Source: Plantago major
Lineage: Eukaryota; Streptophyta; Magnoliopsida; Lamiales; Plantaginaceae
NCBI GenBank assembly: GCA_026545765.1
Contig: CM048844.1
Location: forward strand, 56,392,932 to 56,456,931
DNA: 64,000 bases
Reading direction: 5' to 3'
The position numbers were made by a program, and so were the translations under genes. A model generated the notes under the pieces. That model searched no databases. It had not been told where the DNA came from and was given only the letters and a program-made list of their open reading frames with translations. Of this stretch, positions 22,631-34,526 are shown piece after piece. Within the stretch, counting starts at the first letter, position 1, and each line of letters opens with the position of its first letter.

Positions 22631-24619
22631 TGTAACGCCGCAACTTTTGGGTTTTTAAAAGGAGTAAATTTCAGTCGGGACGTCGGGCGAAAGCAGAGCC
22701 GAAACGTTTAGTGAAACATGTGAAGATAAAGACAACCTTTCATGTCGCAGTTGTTGGAACAAAATATACTTTATATCAGTGAATAAAACCACATGATTTC
22801 CAATATTCTTATCTTTAAAAGGTAAACAATATAACAGGAAATGACATGAGTTTTTGAAAAAACAAAAAGACATTATTTTCATTGACAAAAATGCCAAATC
22901 CCAACCACTCTCTTAGTTTGCTGAGTTTATCGGTTGTTCATTCTTCGCCTTCATCTCACCTACAAGGAAGGGAATAAAAACAAGTGTGAGAAAAACCTCA
23001 ATGAGTGTTCAAAGATTTTCGTGAGAAGTTTTCATTAAAATCATAATAATAAAAAAATAAGAATCATAAAATAGAAAATACTTTCATATACTTTTCAGAA
23101 AAACATTATTTCATGCCGCTCCTTATAACCCCACAGTAAAACAGGCCTTATGTCTCCCTGATAGTCGATCAAACTATCCGATCGGGGCCGACCATGAATG
23201 CGAGGTGGAATTCTCTGACCAACTAAATCGTGAAGGCTTCTATCACTCGATTTAAAGGGAATGGGCAAAGGAAACCGACAAGTAGCTACTTGAACAATGG
23301 CGACCAAACTACAAGCCAATTAACCTGATCCAAACGTACGTATCTTTCTTGAACTGTCAATCAAAATAAAATAACAATCATATATAAAAAAATATACATA
23401 TCTTTCAAAATCAGTGGAAGCATGCTAAAACTCTTCCGTGATTTGGTTTTATGCAATAGAACATGCGTTTTGGAAAACATGCATTACTTATATATAAGTT
23501 GAAAACATATTAAAATACCTTCCAGGTTTTGAAAATAATACATATATATAGTTTTGTAGAACACTCACATTTGAAGGTTAGGAAGAGCAAGAATTATGAA
23601 AGTACTTGCAAGAAGAACAAGTTACGAACTTGAAAGAAAAAGATAATAGTACTTGGAGACTTTTTTGAAGAAAATGCCCAAAACATTTTTGGACAAATGA
23701 GGGCTGGAAAAAGAGGGTATTTATAGGGTGGATTTAGGGAAGGTGAAAAGGTTGAAGAGCAAAAAAATAAATGGCAATTTAAATGGCTTAAATTGCACTT
23801 AAAACTCATTTTAAAACCAAGAATAAAGGTGCAAAATTAAGAGAGACCTTTCACATTTTTTTCAAATATTTAAACACAATAACTAATGAATAATGATCAG
23901 ATTTTACTTGGTAAAAAGTTCAAAAACGTTTTTGGCATGACTTAGGTCATTTGTACACAAAAATAAAATGTGACACACCAAAAATGCAACACTTAAAGCA
24001 ATTAAATTGAACTCACAATTACACATGCATAGGCAACAATTAAACTTAAAATATTGAACATGCATAGGCAATATTACACTTAGACAAGCATAAGTAACAT
24101 AAAAGAGAAACGAATAGAAAATCAAAACGTTGATCGAAACATAGCTGAAACATAGCATGTGACATTCGACATTACAAGTGACCTTTCGTATCGTAACATG
24201 AAAAAGAAAGAAAAATATTTCATTCATTAAAGAAACCTCAAGTTACCAAACTCTTGTATTTTGAAATATATGAATATAAAATAACACTTTAATTTCAAAA
24301 CATTAAGAGAGCCCCACACACATAAGACATGCATGTACATTACATAATTCAAAAGTGACTCTTCACAATATAAATCAATCAAAGAACATATATAATTAGC
24401 TTGTATTGAATTAGTTAATTAAGATGAAGAATCTTCACATAAATCATCAATCAATCAAGACACTCACATAAAGACTTCTAAAACAAATAATGAACTTTTA
24501 AAACAAACTTCACCAACATACTAAAATAATTCTAATATACTTCGAGACAAATAAAGTAACACTAATAAATCATGCAAGAATAAAAAGTACTAAAGTATGT
24601 CAAAATCCGGGGTGTCACA
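22631..24619 (-). mobile_element. Solo LTR, Tekay/Del-like, nested in the Tat element
   Basis: The segment starts TGTGACACCCCGG at 24619 and ends GCGGCGTTACA at 22631 on the minus strand, with the terminal TG...CA. Perfect 5-bp duplications CAACG flank it (22626-22630 and 24620-24624). At 1989 bp with no internal region it is a solo LTR, the product of recombination between the two LTRs of a former element. Its layout parallels the LTR at 7135-9999, including a 'gccgctccttata' block and a downstream block near 23400-23550, though the sequences are diverged. No gene is present. Confidence 0.88.
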
Positions 24620-24701
24620 CAACGCGAGAAAATGGTAAATGGTGGAAGGAGCCGACAGTCCACGGGTTTGATCCTCCGAAACAACAGGTGTAGTGAATCC
24701 C

Positions 24702-25190
24702 GGAACCAGCGAGCTAGCCTGCTTACCCGGGGCTCAAGTCGTTGATACAAACTATAGCCCCGGTGAAAGAAGGCTAGCACGACGATCCGAGAAGCAGCAC
24801 TTCCGACAGCAACAATCAATGGAATGGAGTTTTTCTGAATGCACAAATGTTTGGTAATCCCCCGAGCCAGCGAGCTAGTCTGCTTCCCCGGGGCTCAGGC
24901 TGTTGGTACCAACCACAGCCCTTGAGAAAGAAGACTAGCCCGGCGATCCGAGGAAGAGTATTTATGAAGAGGCTGATTGATGGAATGGACTTTTTTTTCC
25001 AACGTGATAAATATTTGAAGAACCCTGGAACCAGCGAGTTAATCTGCTCCCCCGGGGCGCAAGTTGTTAATACAAACTACAGCCCCGGAGAAAGAACATA
25101 GCACGACGATCCGAAGGAGAGTGATCCCGAGTGATTTGATTTCATCGTCCCCAACATGGTCCGACCCAAAGGGATTTCCGGACACCCGAA
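24702..25190. repeat. Three tandem 163-bp units in the Tat 3' region
   Basis: The anchor 'ccagcgag' recurs so that unit starts are 24702, 24864 and 25027 (162 and 163 bp apart). Each unit has GC-rich text 'ccccggggc' followed by 'caa' and a shared 'acgatccga' end. Units are about 80 percent alike by eye. The rest of 25191-26100 has no gene I can support. Confidence 0.85.
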
Positions 25191-26921
25191 AAACCCTTAG
25201 AGGAATCACATATAGGAACGGCGGAATCCACCTACTCGTCGGACGCCCGGACCCCAGGATCTGGATCACCTATTACTATAAAAGCGATGGAATGATCTGA
25301 CGAACAGTCGTACAATCCAGGGGTATATATAGAAGTGGCGAGCCAATCACCACTCGACACGTGGTGTGTAACAGTTAGCGATGGGCTTGGGCCTGGACTT
25401 GGGCACAACAATTGGGCCGCTATTGGGCCAACCCGGACTCTTTTCACATTTTTCGACCTTATTGGGAGAATTATTTTGAACTGTTACTGGCTTGGATCCC
25501 TCAGCCCGAGGCGCCAAACGTGGTCCGTAGCCCCCACTCAACTTTTTTAGTGAGAACGTCTCCTTTTTTACAAGTAAAAAAAGACTCGGAATAGTACGCC
25601 GCGTCGATACAAATCAAGCAAGACTTATGACATCCGAAATATTCCTGCTTGATACAAATTTGAGTGAACCAATCTTCTCGGGGCGATTAACATTTGGAGC
25701 TACGACTCGGACGAACGCCTTGTCCGACCGAGCCATGAGTCGACCAATTGAGAATTATATTATTGTTGGGAAAATTTGGTCTCGCGGACTCGGATCTATT
25801 ACCCGAAAACGGAATCAGCGAAACTTATACATTCAACGCGCAATGAGAAGCATGCATTTGAAAAGGAAATATCACAAGCAGATGATAAGAGTTGATCCGA
25901 GCCATCAACGAACCCGGACCATTGCCATAAATATCGAATCAACTGCGTAAATTCGACATAAATTATCCATACAGAACAGCGATAGCAAAGAAACAACATA
26001 GTTTTAAGGTCCGAAGACCAGAGTTACAGGCTTCCGGGGCATACCCCGTCTTCATTCTTCCTGCCGCTCGGGCGAACCAGCCTGAGTTCCGGAGGGGCCT
26101 CCGATCTCCCTTTCCGGTGGGGCTTACCCTCGCTCTTTTCTTCCTGGGCCAAACTCCTCTCCCTTCGGGACCACAATTCTTCCAGGAAGGTGGGGCACTG
26201 CCATCAAGTCCAGATCCTGATCGAAACCATGGACAGGCTCGGGCAAAGTCAGCCAGTCTCGGTTGTGCTCCACATGCTCCTCCAAGGGGACGAAGACATT
26301 GGACATTAGCACTCGGGGCACGAACGATGGAAGGTATGGACCACCATGGTCATACTTCTTGTCCTCCGTCTCGTCACAGTCCAGCTCCACAAACTCGCAT
26401 TTGAGCAAGTTTTCATCCGAGACACCCTCCAGCGCAAACTCCGAGCCATCGGCCTCCTTGAAAGAAAAAATGCCTTCAGCCTCCACGTCACAGCCACTCG
26501 GGATCCAAACCCTCTGCTGGAACTGCCCTACAGCCGCATCGAAGCCATCCTGCCGAGCCTCGTTATACTTGGACTCAAGCATGAACTTGCAGGAGTCCAA
26601 GAAATCCTGGACAGCCTTCGTCCGGACCTTCAAGAGCTCACTCAGCATCATGTCTTTGAAGCTCCGGGAGACACTGACGTACTCATCCATGCTATACTGA
26701 TGCACTTTCATATCCTTCTCAAGCGACAGGATGGCACTTTTCAGCTTGGCCGCCTCCGATTCGGCCTCCCTCTTGGCAGCTAGGGTCTTCTTCAGCCGCT
26801 CGAGCACGCTGTTCAACTTAGACATCTCCATCGCCCGAGTAGCCTCAGCTTTGGCCAGGTCCTCCTCCATTGCGGCCCTCCGACACGCAACCACGGAGCA
26901 TGCTTGAACAGCGGCAGTGAT

Positions 26922-27011
26922 CTACATTGACCAACGTTGAAAAATTAAAAACGTAGTTCCGGACCAAAGAAAGTTGGCGTACTTTGACCATCAAAAATTC
27001 AAGATACGTAC
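26922..27011 (-). other. Intron 2 of the Tat antisense gene
   Basis: A 90-bp phase-0 intron: AAAG|GTACGT donor at 27011 and ATGTAG acceptor at 26922, joining a frame ending IHRK to one starting ITAAVQAC. Confidence 0.7.
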
Positions 27012-27472
27012 CTTTCGGTGAATTGCGGTCAACTCCACAATTCGGTCCAGCTCCGTAGCAGCAGCCAACCGAGCCACCTCAGCATCCAACTCCGGCCCAC
27101 TATTCATTTTTCCCTTGACCTTCTTGGCCGGAGGGATCGGACCTTCGGATGGACGCTTTTCTCCGGCCGCAGCACTCGAACCACTAGCAGGAGGGTCCCG
27201 AGACACAGACCTTTGAGGTTTCTTGGCCCTGTTTGAGCCCGCCACCTTACCCTTGTCCGTGGTAGGTATCATCTGGGCCTCCTCACCTGTCGCGGCCCTC
27301 CGAGTCTCCTCCACCCAAAAATTAGCAGCATTCCAAGGCTCCTCCATCGGTAGCACAGTGGACGTCTTGATGATTTGGGTTCGGGTACCCTCCTCCATCT
27401 CCTTCCGTTGAGCGGCATTTTGTTTCCGCTTCAGCTCCCGCATGGTGGACATGGTGTACTCGAATCAAAAAT

Positions 27473-27598
27473 CTGCACATCCGAAGGATAATAAGTTAAA
27501 TACGTGATAACAAAAGTTTATCCACAAATACAAACATTGTAATAAAAGGACCACCAACTCGGATAACCGACCACGTGACCGAACGAGGAAGAACTTAC
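27473..27598 (-). other. Intron 1 of the Tat antisense gene
   Basis: A 126-bp phase-1 intron with GTAAGTTC at 27598 and GATGTGCAG at 27473. The split codon restores the downstream frame exactly, apart from one TGA just after the join, which fits CGA-to-TGA decay. Confidence 0.7.
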
Positions 27599-29558
27599 TC
27601 AGATCCTTCTTCCCATCACAAAAACTTGGCTCCGAAAAGCCAGCTAGACAGGGAAGGGGCTGGCAGATCAATGCCCCAAAAAAATATTTCTCAGGGTCTT
27701 GATTCTTGTGGAGAGCTTGCAACCACAAAGGGATATTCCGAGCCGGAGGTTTCCAGTCCGGCACCCTGCCATGGAAGAACTTCTTCTCAAACCGCCATTG
27801 GGCCCTTTCCGCCTCGGATTGACCCTGTTTCAGAGGGGGCCGGATGAAGATGCATCTCTTCCACGAATTTATTCCGAGGGAGGAGAGCGGATTTGCGAAG
27901 AAAGTATACGCTTGGCGATACACCAACGTATAAAATAATGTATTCCTATTACTTACACTAACACTAAACAACTTACGAAAGTTATCAAAAGTAACCGGGA
28001 TGCCCTTGTATTTACACATCACCCCGAAGCACATCAGATTTCTGAGAGAATTGGGGATGATCTGAATCGGACTTAACCCCATGTCGTTCAAAATGTCCAA
28101 CAACTAGGACGACACCGGCAAACGCCACCCACAGTGCAGACTTATTTCATGCACGCACATGTATCTCGGATGTGGATTGTAAAAAGCGTGCGACTCATCC
28201 GGAATGAGGATCTCCACGGACTCTGGAATCTCATACTTTCTCCGAAGCTCCTCCACCTCCTCGGACGTCACCATCGAAGGGTACGTGGGCAATGTACATA
28301 ACTCATTCAGCTTACCATCCGGATCGGGATGAGTTACATCGTCCCTCGTCCGAGGGCATTTCACCCGGAATACATCTTCACCCTTCTTAAGTCCCTCAGG
28401 CAACTCCTCCTTGATCCGTTAATCACTCTTACCCGCTTGCCTAGCTGATTCCCTCCGAAAAACATGGGCGGACAGTATCTCCTCCTCTACTTCCTCCTCT
28501 GAACCGACATTGTCAGCACGACCCTCCTCCTCAACTTTGTCATCCCCGGACGATGAACTCAGTTCCACTACCGTCCGAAGGGGAGCAGCAACCTGGACCC
28601 GATCCTCGACGCCTTCTTCAAACATACCCTACTCAGGTGGTGCCCCGGAGAAATCATGCACCTCCTCGATGTTAGGTTCCTGTGGATCCGGAATGAACGG
28701 CACTCGATTAGGGTTACTCCTAAAATTATAACCTAGGTTGCATATGAGGGATCGAATCTCTACCGGGAGTTCGGGTTCCTTTCCAGCACGGCGCGGACGG
28801 AGAGCCCCTATGGTCCGAGAACTTGTCTCGTGGACAGCACCAACACCCTGCACAATAGAGACTTGCGGGTAATCCTGACGCTTCGGAGACCCTGAACCAG
28901 GAACAACTAACCGAAGTAAAGAGTATACCTCGTACTCTTCCCGGCTCGGACGAGGAGAATGCTCCATCTCTACTGAATCCTCCGCACAAACAATATCAAT
29001 CTCCTCAGAGCTGTCTGATAGGGGCAACGCGTCAGAATCATATCCTTCAGCCTCGGATCGGTTCTGACTTTCACTCTCGGTCATCCTAGGGAAAGGAAAA
29101 GGCAATTTCGTAAGCTTTAAGATTGCAGTCCTAGAGGTCGTTTACGAAGATTAAAGAGGAAGAAAATTAAAGATTCGGAGGATAGAAAATGACTCTACCG
29201 GACGAAGTTAGTTCGGAGTTAGTAAGGTATTAGTCCGGTGTTAGTCTAGACTACTCAACATATCCGAGACACACTACGGTTATTACCAACTATAGAATAC
29301 GTAACATAAGCATACATCCGAACAGACCATATTTTCAACATAAACGAGATAACAAACACATGGAAATTTGATAGCCACGCAGGAAAACAAGCAACTTACT
29401 TGTACTCGGAGGGTTGGATTGAAGGCAGCTGACTTTACACAAAACCACGCACTACGGACTTCTTCTTACTCGCCTCGGATTGTTTGCAGTAGCTTCGGAT
29501 GTACTGAAAATGCAGAAATATTCTCTCTAGACGTGTGGAAATGAAAGCGAGTATGACC

Positions 29559-29568
29559 CTATTTATAG
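29559..29568 (-). promoter_or_regulatory. TATA box for the Tat antisense gene
   Basis: The minus strand reads CTATAAATAG about 450 bp upstream of the antisense ATG at 29105. It is the only strong TATA match in 29106-29794, which otherwise has no coding content I can see. Confidence 0.55.
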
Positions 29569-29794
29569 AGGGCTAAATTTGGAGATCCAACCATCACGAT
29601 TTTTCGGGATTAAATCTCAATCGTAGATCAAAATTCATTCAACGGTAGTACAACAATACCAAGTGAAATGATAAATTGGTACAAAAAACTTACCTTGCAA
29701 TGACAAAGACGCATACAACAAACTCCACCATTCTCCGGAGAAGGACACCACTCCACCTTCGGATGGCCAATTCATCTTCCGCCTCGGATCCATA

Positions 29795-30105
29795 TTTTCA
29801 ACAAGGAAGGACGATTTAACCCACCACCACATGGACCCTCGTCCGCTCGGATGTCCCTCTTCGGACCATCCTAATCAGGTTTCTTAAACCCCTATCATTT
29901 TCAACAAGGAAGGACGATTTAAACAACCACCACACGGACCCTCGTCCGCTCGGATGTCCCTCTTCGGACCATCCCAATCAGGTTGCTTAAACCCCTATCC
30001 TTTTCAACAAGCAAGGATGATTCAACTCACCATCTCACGGACCCTCGTCCGTTTGGATATCCGTCTTTGGATAATCCCTTAATCCACCAGAGGTATGACT
30101 CCGAA
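29795..30105. repeat. Three tandem 103-bp units upstream of the Tat PPT
   Basis: Units begin 'ttttcaacaag' at 29795, 29898 and 30001, exactly 103 bp apart. They share 'cggaccctcgtccg' and 'cttcggaccat'; the first two units are nearly identical and the third is diverged. A run of 11 G lies further on at about 30212-30222. Confidence 0.9.
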
Positions 30106-30360
30106 GTTCTCTGTGCCTACACTTGATCTCGCTTACAAATACCCCTTTTTTTCCTCGCTTTTGTTGCATTCCGAGCCACCTTCCTCGTACTGTAACAAAA
30201 GCAAGGAAAAAGGGGGGGGGGGAGAGAGATTAAGTTAAGGACTACAATAAGCACGGATTACACCTTTTTTCTGCTCACGAGGGACGGATTGAACCAAGGA
30301 ACAAATTGTCTTCTCCACTCTTAACAATAGTTCCACAACTATCTTAGACTAAGATACTTG

Positions 30361-30377
30361 GAAACTAGGGGGACATA
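30361..30377 (+). other. Polypurine tract of the Tat element
   Basis: GAAACTAGGGGGACATA directly precedes the 3' LTR start TGTTGATTT and fits a plus-strand primer. Confidence 0.7.
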
Positions 30378-31248
30378 TGTTGATTTAGAAATATGTCCAA
30401 TCCGTCCTAAACGCCTTTGGAACGCATCCTAAGTTGTCTGCGAATCCGGGACCTTACAGTCCAACCCAGGGTCCGACCCTAAGTTCCCGCAGGTCCGACT
30501 CACCCGGGTAGAAAGGAATAGGAGGACCCTAAGAATTGTAGGACCGACCCTGCCAATGGTCCGTAACCATGGGGTCCGACCCGGACACCCATCCGGACTC
30601 AACACAACAACCTCACAAGCAACCAAGTGAACTGGCACTACAGAGTACGGAGCTTCGAGCCACAAGATCCGAATGAAAGGTACATTACAGACCGAGAAGA
30701 GTATCTTATGGGCATCCCAGTACAGTCCGGACCAAACGTTCGGACCCGACTCTTCGGACCTTAACCCGTGGCAGACTGCATCATAGCCCCTAATACTCTC
30801 ACACTAATGACTAAACTACCCCCGAAAGCCCAAAGTGGAATGGGGCAAGTGTCATTAATGGGCCATGGGCCTATTGAAGCCTTGGTGGCTCAATACGGAC
30901 ATTACACTTGGCACGATCTGGTGGAACCCTCCCATTTTGGGTTAATCTCTATATATAGGGCACATACTTCAAGGATAAAAGTTAGTCTTCTTCCTAGACT
31001 CTTACCTTCTCAACTATTATACAGAGTAGATCTTCAGTCTCTTTTGAGTAAAGTCTCAGGCCGGTTTAACACTTAGCAAACCGGGTCCTAATCCCCCCCC
31101 TCCAAGTCACTTTCTTACCGAGCTTAGAATCTCAGGCTCTCACGCGTTGGCTCTTACGCAATACGGAGCTTCTTACGTAAGGATACCTTGGTCATTACCT
31201 ATGGGGTAGAATAATCTCAAAGTGGTTGGGGGACTTTTACCCTCAACA
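30378..31248 (+). repeat. 3' LTR of the Tat element (871 bp)
   Basis: Starts TGTTGATTTAG and ends TACCCTCAACA, followed by the target duplicate AATAT. It matches 14929-15816 throughout, with small indels (for example about 13 bp missing near 31107). Confidence 0.95.
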
Positions 31249-31599
31249 AATATAATTTAAACGATATCCCTCCATTGGGCTCTTTTTCCATTTGGCCTTC
31301 ATTGGGATCTTTTGCAATGGCCTGCAATGGGCTCTTTTTCCATATTTTTTTGCTTCCATCACAAAGAAAACTACAGTACGGCAAGGGGGGAAGAAATTAT
31401 GCTAAAAACCAGCATTAAGACCCAAAGACTTTCCAATTACTCTCATCAAGCAAGATGTATAACTCACCTGTCTAAAAGAAAGAAGATAAAACGACTTAGA
31501 GACCAAGAAGATTTCAGATAAGTAAGAACAAACATCACAAATAAAAATTACTGTTGCACTGTGATGTTAAGTCAAGAGTGAGATCAGCACTTAGTTCAC

Positions 31600-32335
31600 A
31601 TAGTGCATAGACTAAGAGATCTTCGAAGACTGAAGAATCTCTCACTCACCAAGGGTTTAGTACAAATATCATTAAGCTAGTTATTGGTTTCTATATGTTG
31701 GATATCAACACCTTACAAATTGACTAAACCCCTAAGAAAATGATGTATTATATGTGCTTAGTAAGAGAATGTGGAACAGGGTTCTTAGATATATTGATGG
31801 CACTAAGGTTATCACAGAACATGAGTAATATGTCACTCTTTATACCATAACCAGTTAGCATATTCTTCAACCAAATCAACAAAGTGACACAACTACCTAC
31901 AACCACATATTCAGACTCAGCGGTAGATAAGGAAACACATTTTTATTTTCTATTGTACCATGATACCAAGTTTCTAACTAGATAAAAACAACCACCACTG
32001 GTGGATTTTCGATCATCAACATCACCTGCCCAATCTGAATCACTGAACCCAATGAGGTAAGTGTTAGTTTCTTTTGTGTACCATAGACCATGATTTGTTG
32101 TGCAAGAGATATACTTAAGAATACGTTTAACCGCAGACATGTTAGTGGTTAAAGGGTTAGATTGAAACCTGGCACACACACATACATCAAACATAATGTA
32201 CGGTCTACTGGCCGATAGATATAGAAGACTACCAATCATGAACCGGTACAGTGTTGGATCATCAGTCTCACCAACATCGACTAGTAGTTTAGTAATCAGT
32301 GACTCCAATGGTTCTGCCTGCATAATCTCATGATG
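31600..32335 (-). pseudogene. copia RT end and RNase H (SIRE-like)
   Basis: The frame at 31943-32323 contains PTLYRFMIGSLLYLSASRP, CARFQSNP, GFSDSDWAGDVDDRKSTSGG and LVSWYNRK, the classic copia RT-RNase H junction and RNase H start. Further left, copia RNase H traces continue with breaks to a degraded IFTKPL-like end (minus-strand NDICTKPLVSERFFSLRRSL near 31640). Confidence 0.8.
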
Positions 32336-32339
32336 AGAT

Positions 32340-33098
32340 TCTCATCCATCCTTTTCAGCTCTTCAATCATCTGCTATGGGCTGAATTCTTCCTCAAAGGG
32401 GTATTTTGCATGAAGATCAAGAGAACATGCAAGCATCGAAAATTAGTATTAGTGGTGCTTACCATTTCTTTGTAGTTGATTTTTGCCTTTCTTCTCAGGT
32501 TCATGCCATCACTAATATCTCCAATAACTTGTCAACATGGATGAGACTTACGTATCCTTGAGGATGGACCTCTTTTGATATTGTCCAATTCTGTAACTTG
32601 TTCTTCTGGTGCTGGCTCACCTGATACATCTGGATCTGTTTGTTCATTGTCATTCTCATCCGAGGAACTTGTTTCAGTGTCAGCAACTGTTGGATCAATA
32701 GTGTCAGTAACAGTGTTTTCCAGTGGTGCTGTTGTGTCAACATTTAACATCTCAGTACCTGTGTTCACAACATCACTCAAATTCGTAGTAAACTTCCTTT
32801 CACGAACACTTGTATCACCCTCACAATGACTTTGTAAGGTTTTCCAAGCATCCAAACTTCCTTTCTCATTGTAGGAAGATTCCTCCCGTTCATCATCTGT
32901 CCATTGACTTTCCGGTTTGATTATCACATTACCATGAGCATCAGGTGCTAATTTTGGAATCTTATAACGATCCAATATAGTTTTCCAAGCACGAATATCA
33001 ATTGATTTGATATCTGGTCGTATCCTGGTTTTCCAATAGGAATAGTTAGTGCCATCAAGAATTGGCAACCTATTCATATTAGCGTTGACATAATCCAT
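32340..33098 (-). pseudogene. Gag start fused to integrase-RT linker by deletion
   Basis: From ATG 33098 the frame (188 codons to 32532) begins LPILDGTNYSYWKTRIRPDI, the N-terminal copia Gag motif. After about 110 residues it passes into Ser/Glu/Asp-rich sequence ending SSRIRKSHP, normally found between integrase and RT. The linker continues after a stop as GDISDGMNLRRKAK. The capsid remainder, knuckle, protease and integrase are gone, so the fusion is the scar of a deletion of several kb. No product function is expected beyond a Gag fragment. Confidence 0.7.
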
Positions 33099-33140
33099 AA
33101 CTCAAGAAGTACAAAACCCACACGCTTATTAATTAAGTGC

Positions 33141-33156
33141 CTGGCTCTTGATGCCA
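33141..33156 (-). other. Primer binding site of the SIRE-like element
   Basis: The minus strand reads TGGCATCAAGAGCCAG, a slightly altered initiator tRNA-Met site, two bases after an LTR ending TTTCA at 33159. Confidence 0.6.
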
Positions 33157-33159
33157 ATT

Positions 33160-34526
33160 GAAAGAATATAAGGACCAAGGACTTGTACTTCTGTACTGAT
33201 ACACTACTATTGATATCGATGTTGAGTCAACAGTTGGTGTAACAGTGACTGACGAACAGTTAAACAGAATAATCAGAATGCAGCGAAAATTAAAATTGCA
33301 AGACAGAATAATTTCTAGCAGTTATATATAAAATATACCTGCCGAGCCATAGGCAAAATATCCACTATTTCAAAGAGGATTTACAAAAACTAGGTTCAAG
33401 ACTTTCACAAGATGAAAGCTTGAATTGCCAAAACTATTCACCAAAATAGTTTCACCTATTCTATCTTCAATCTTTTCTCTAAATAGTCCAATCTATTCAA
33501 GACTCTTGTAAATCTTCTAAACCTTCGACCTGTTGACACAGGAAACCAAAACTATCGAACTAGGTTAAACATTAGTGAAAAAGGCAATATTACAATAATA
33601 TCCCGCACAGTAAAAACTAGACTGTTAAGTTCACTGTTGATGAAACACAATACAAAACAGTGCACTTTCACTTACGATGCTTTGTCATTAACTACACTTA
33701 TTGTTACTAGCAAATCTCACGTTTGGTGATGAAATACCTACTTATTTATTTGATCATGAAATTCCCACTTAATCGATAAACTATTTTTTTGTTCATCAAT
33801 TTATATTTTATAAAATTGACAATGATGTCGAAATATGATGGATCTAATTTAATTGTACATGGAAAATATTAATAATTCTATAAATAAAAATATTTTTATT
33901 TAATTAATAACATGCGCTCTAAGGCACTCGTGCTTTTTAGATTTTTTAAATTTTAGCGCTCTTGCGCTCACGCTTTCGATTTCGCTCTCGCTCGCACTTT
34001 CGCTCCAGGTGATCTAGGTCTAATCCTCTATATTTTGCTAGATACTCCTATTTTTCAAATTAATGTGAAAACTTAAAATTATCACAAACGTTACATTAAT
34101 AACTTAACTAATGACTAATATAAATTAAGCATTGAAGCACCAAATATAAATGCAAAGGAAACAGACTTGGGCCAACATGGATCATAATTCTGAAACATGA
34201 TGCAAAATCTCATCAGAGAAAATGTTTCGACGGTGCTTGTTGACAAATCAATATACATTAATATCTTGCTAATGAAGATTATCCTTAGCATATCGGCTAA
34301 GCTTTCTTTTCTTTATTCAACCTTCCCTCATTGTTATAAGTAATCCCTTAAACTTATCAAACACTGCAAACGTGGGGTTAGGCCCGGGATAAACATGCAA
34401 CAACGACCTTGATCACGAGCCCTCTACGTTGGTCTTCATCTCTTACAACCTTTCCCAAGAAACCAAAAGATGTAAAAGGTCGATAGACGGAGCTAACAAT
34501 TTACCTAATATATCGAGATCTCCGGG
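33160..34526. other. AT-rich sequence, part LTR of the SIRE-like element
   Basis: No gene is seen. The first several hundred bases should be the 5' LTR of the SIRE-like copia, but no second LTR is available to fix its far end. A short CGCT-rich patch (33945-34010, repeated 'cgctc' and 'cgcttt') stands out in AT-rich surroundings. 34370-34520 is GC-richer and leads into the plastid fragment. Confidence 0.45.

Larger units (their letters stand above)
26124..29105 (-). pseudogene. Antisense spliced gene of the Tat element (gypsy-type transposase-like domain)
   Basis: The gene opposes gag-pol. Exon 1 is one frame from ATG 29105 to 27599 with stops at 28629, about 28419 and about 28104. It has an acidic start and then a region (LLDILNDMGLSPIQIIPNSL, GIPVTFDNFRKLF) resembling the plant 'putative gypsy type transposon' domain. 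Intron 1 (27473-27598) has GTAAGT and TGTGCAG; intron 2 (26922-27011) has GTACGT and TGTAG. Phases match across both joins (1+2, then 0). Exon 2 (27012-27472) holds a basic AKKVKGK stretch and one stop near its start. Exon 3 (26124-26921) begins with a coiled coil (about 26.65-26.90 kb) and ends acidic. Antisense ORFs downstream of pol are known in Tat elements; their function is not. A TATA box lies upstream at 29559-29568. Confidence 0.78.
14929..31248 (+). mobile_element. Ty3/gypsy element of the Tat lineage, 16.3 kb
   Basis: The LTRs at 14929-15816 and 30378-31248 share TGTTGAT starts and CCCTCAACA ends. The element is flanked by a perfect 5-bp duplication AATAT (14924-14928 and 31249-31253). 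The order is LTR, primer site, gag, protease, RT, RNase H, a second archaeal-type RNase H, integrase, then about 8.5 kb before the 3' LTR. Two RNase H domains are the hallmark of the Tat lineage (Ogre, Retand and relatives). The downstream part carries a nested solo LTR, a 163-bp tandem array, an antisense spliced gene and a 103-bp tandem array. The element inserted into a SIRE-like copia. Many stops make it non-functional. Confidence 0.95.
31249..33159 (-). mobile_element. SIRE-like copia element, deletion derivative (right half)
   Basis: On the minus strand, going from 33159 leftwards, the order is LTR end, primer site, gag start, integrase-RT linker, RNase H and post-pol sequence, continuing at 14928 across the Tat element. 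Protease, integrase core and most of RT are missing, so the element is an internally deleted form. The gag start and linker resemble the SIRE/Maximus group but are not close to copies 1-3. Confidence 0.75.

Noticed and set aside
24702..25190. Regular repeats that might suggest a CRISPR-like array
   Set aside because: Units are whole 163-bp tandem copies, not short identical repeats with unique spacers, and the context is a plant retrotransposon.
26263..26783. Two 145-codon plus-strand frames in the Tat 3' region
   Set aside because: They oppose exon 3 of the antisense gene, whose coiled coil and phase-matched splicing make the minus strand the coding one.
33945..34010. CGCT-rich patch as a regulatory element
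   Set aside because: It is short, irregular and has no partner elsewhere in the window; low-complexity sequence is enough to explain it.
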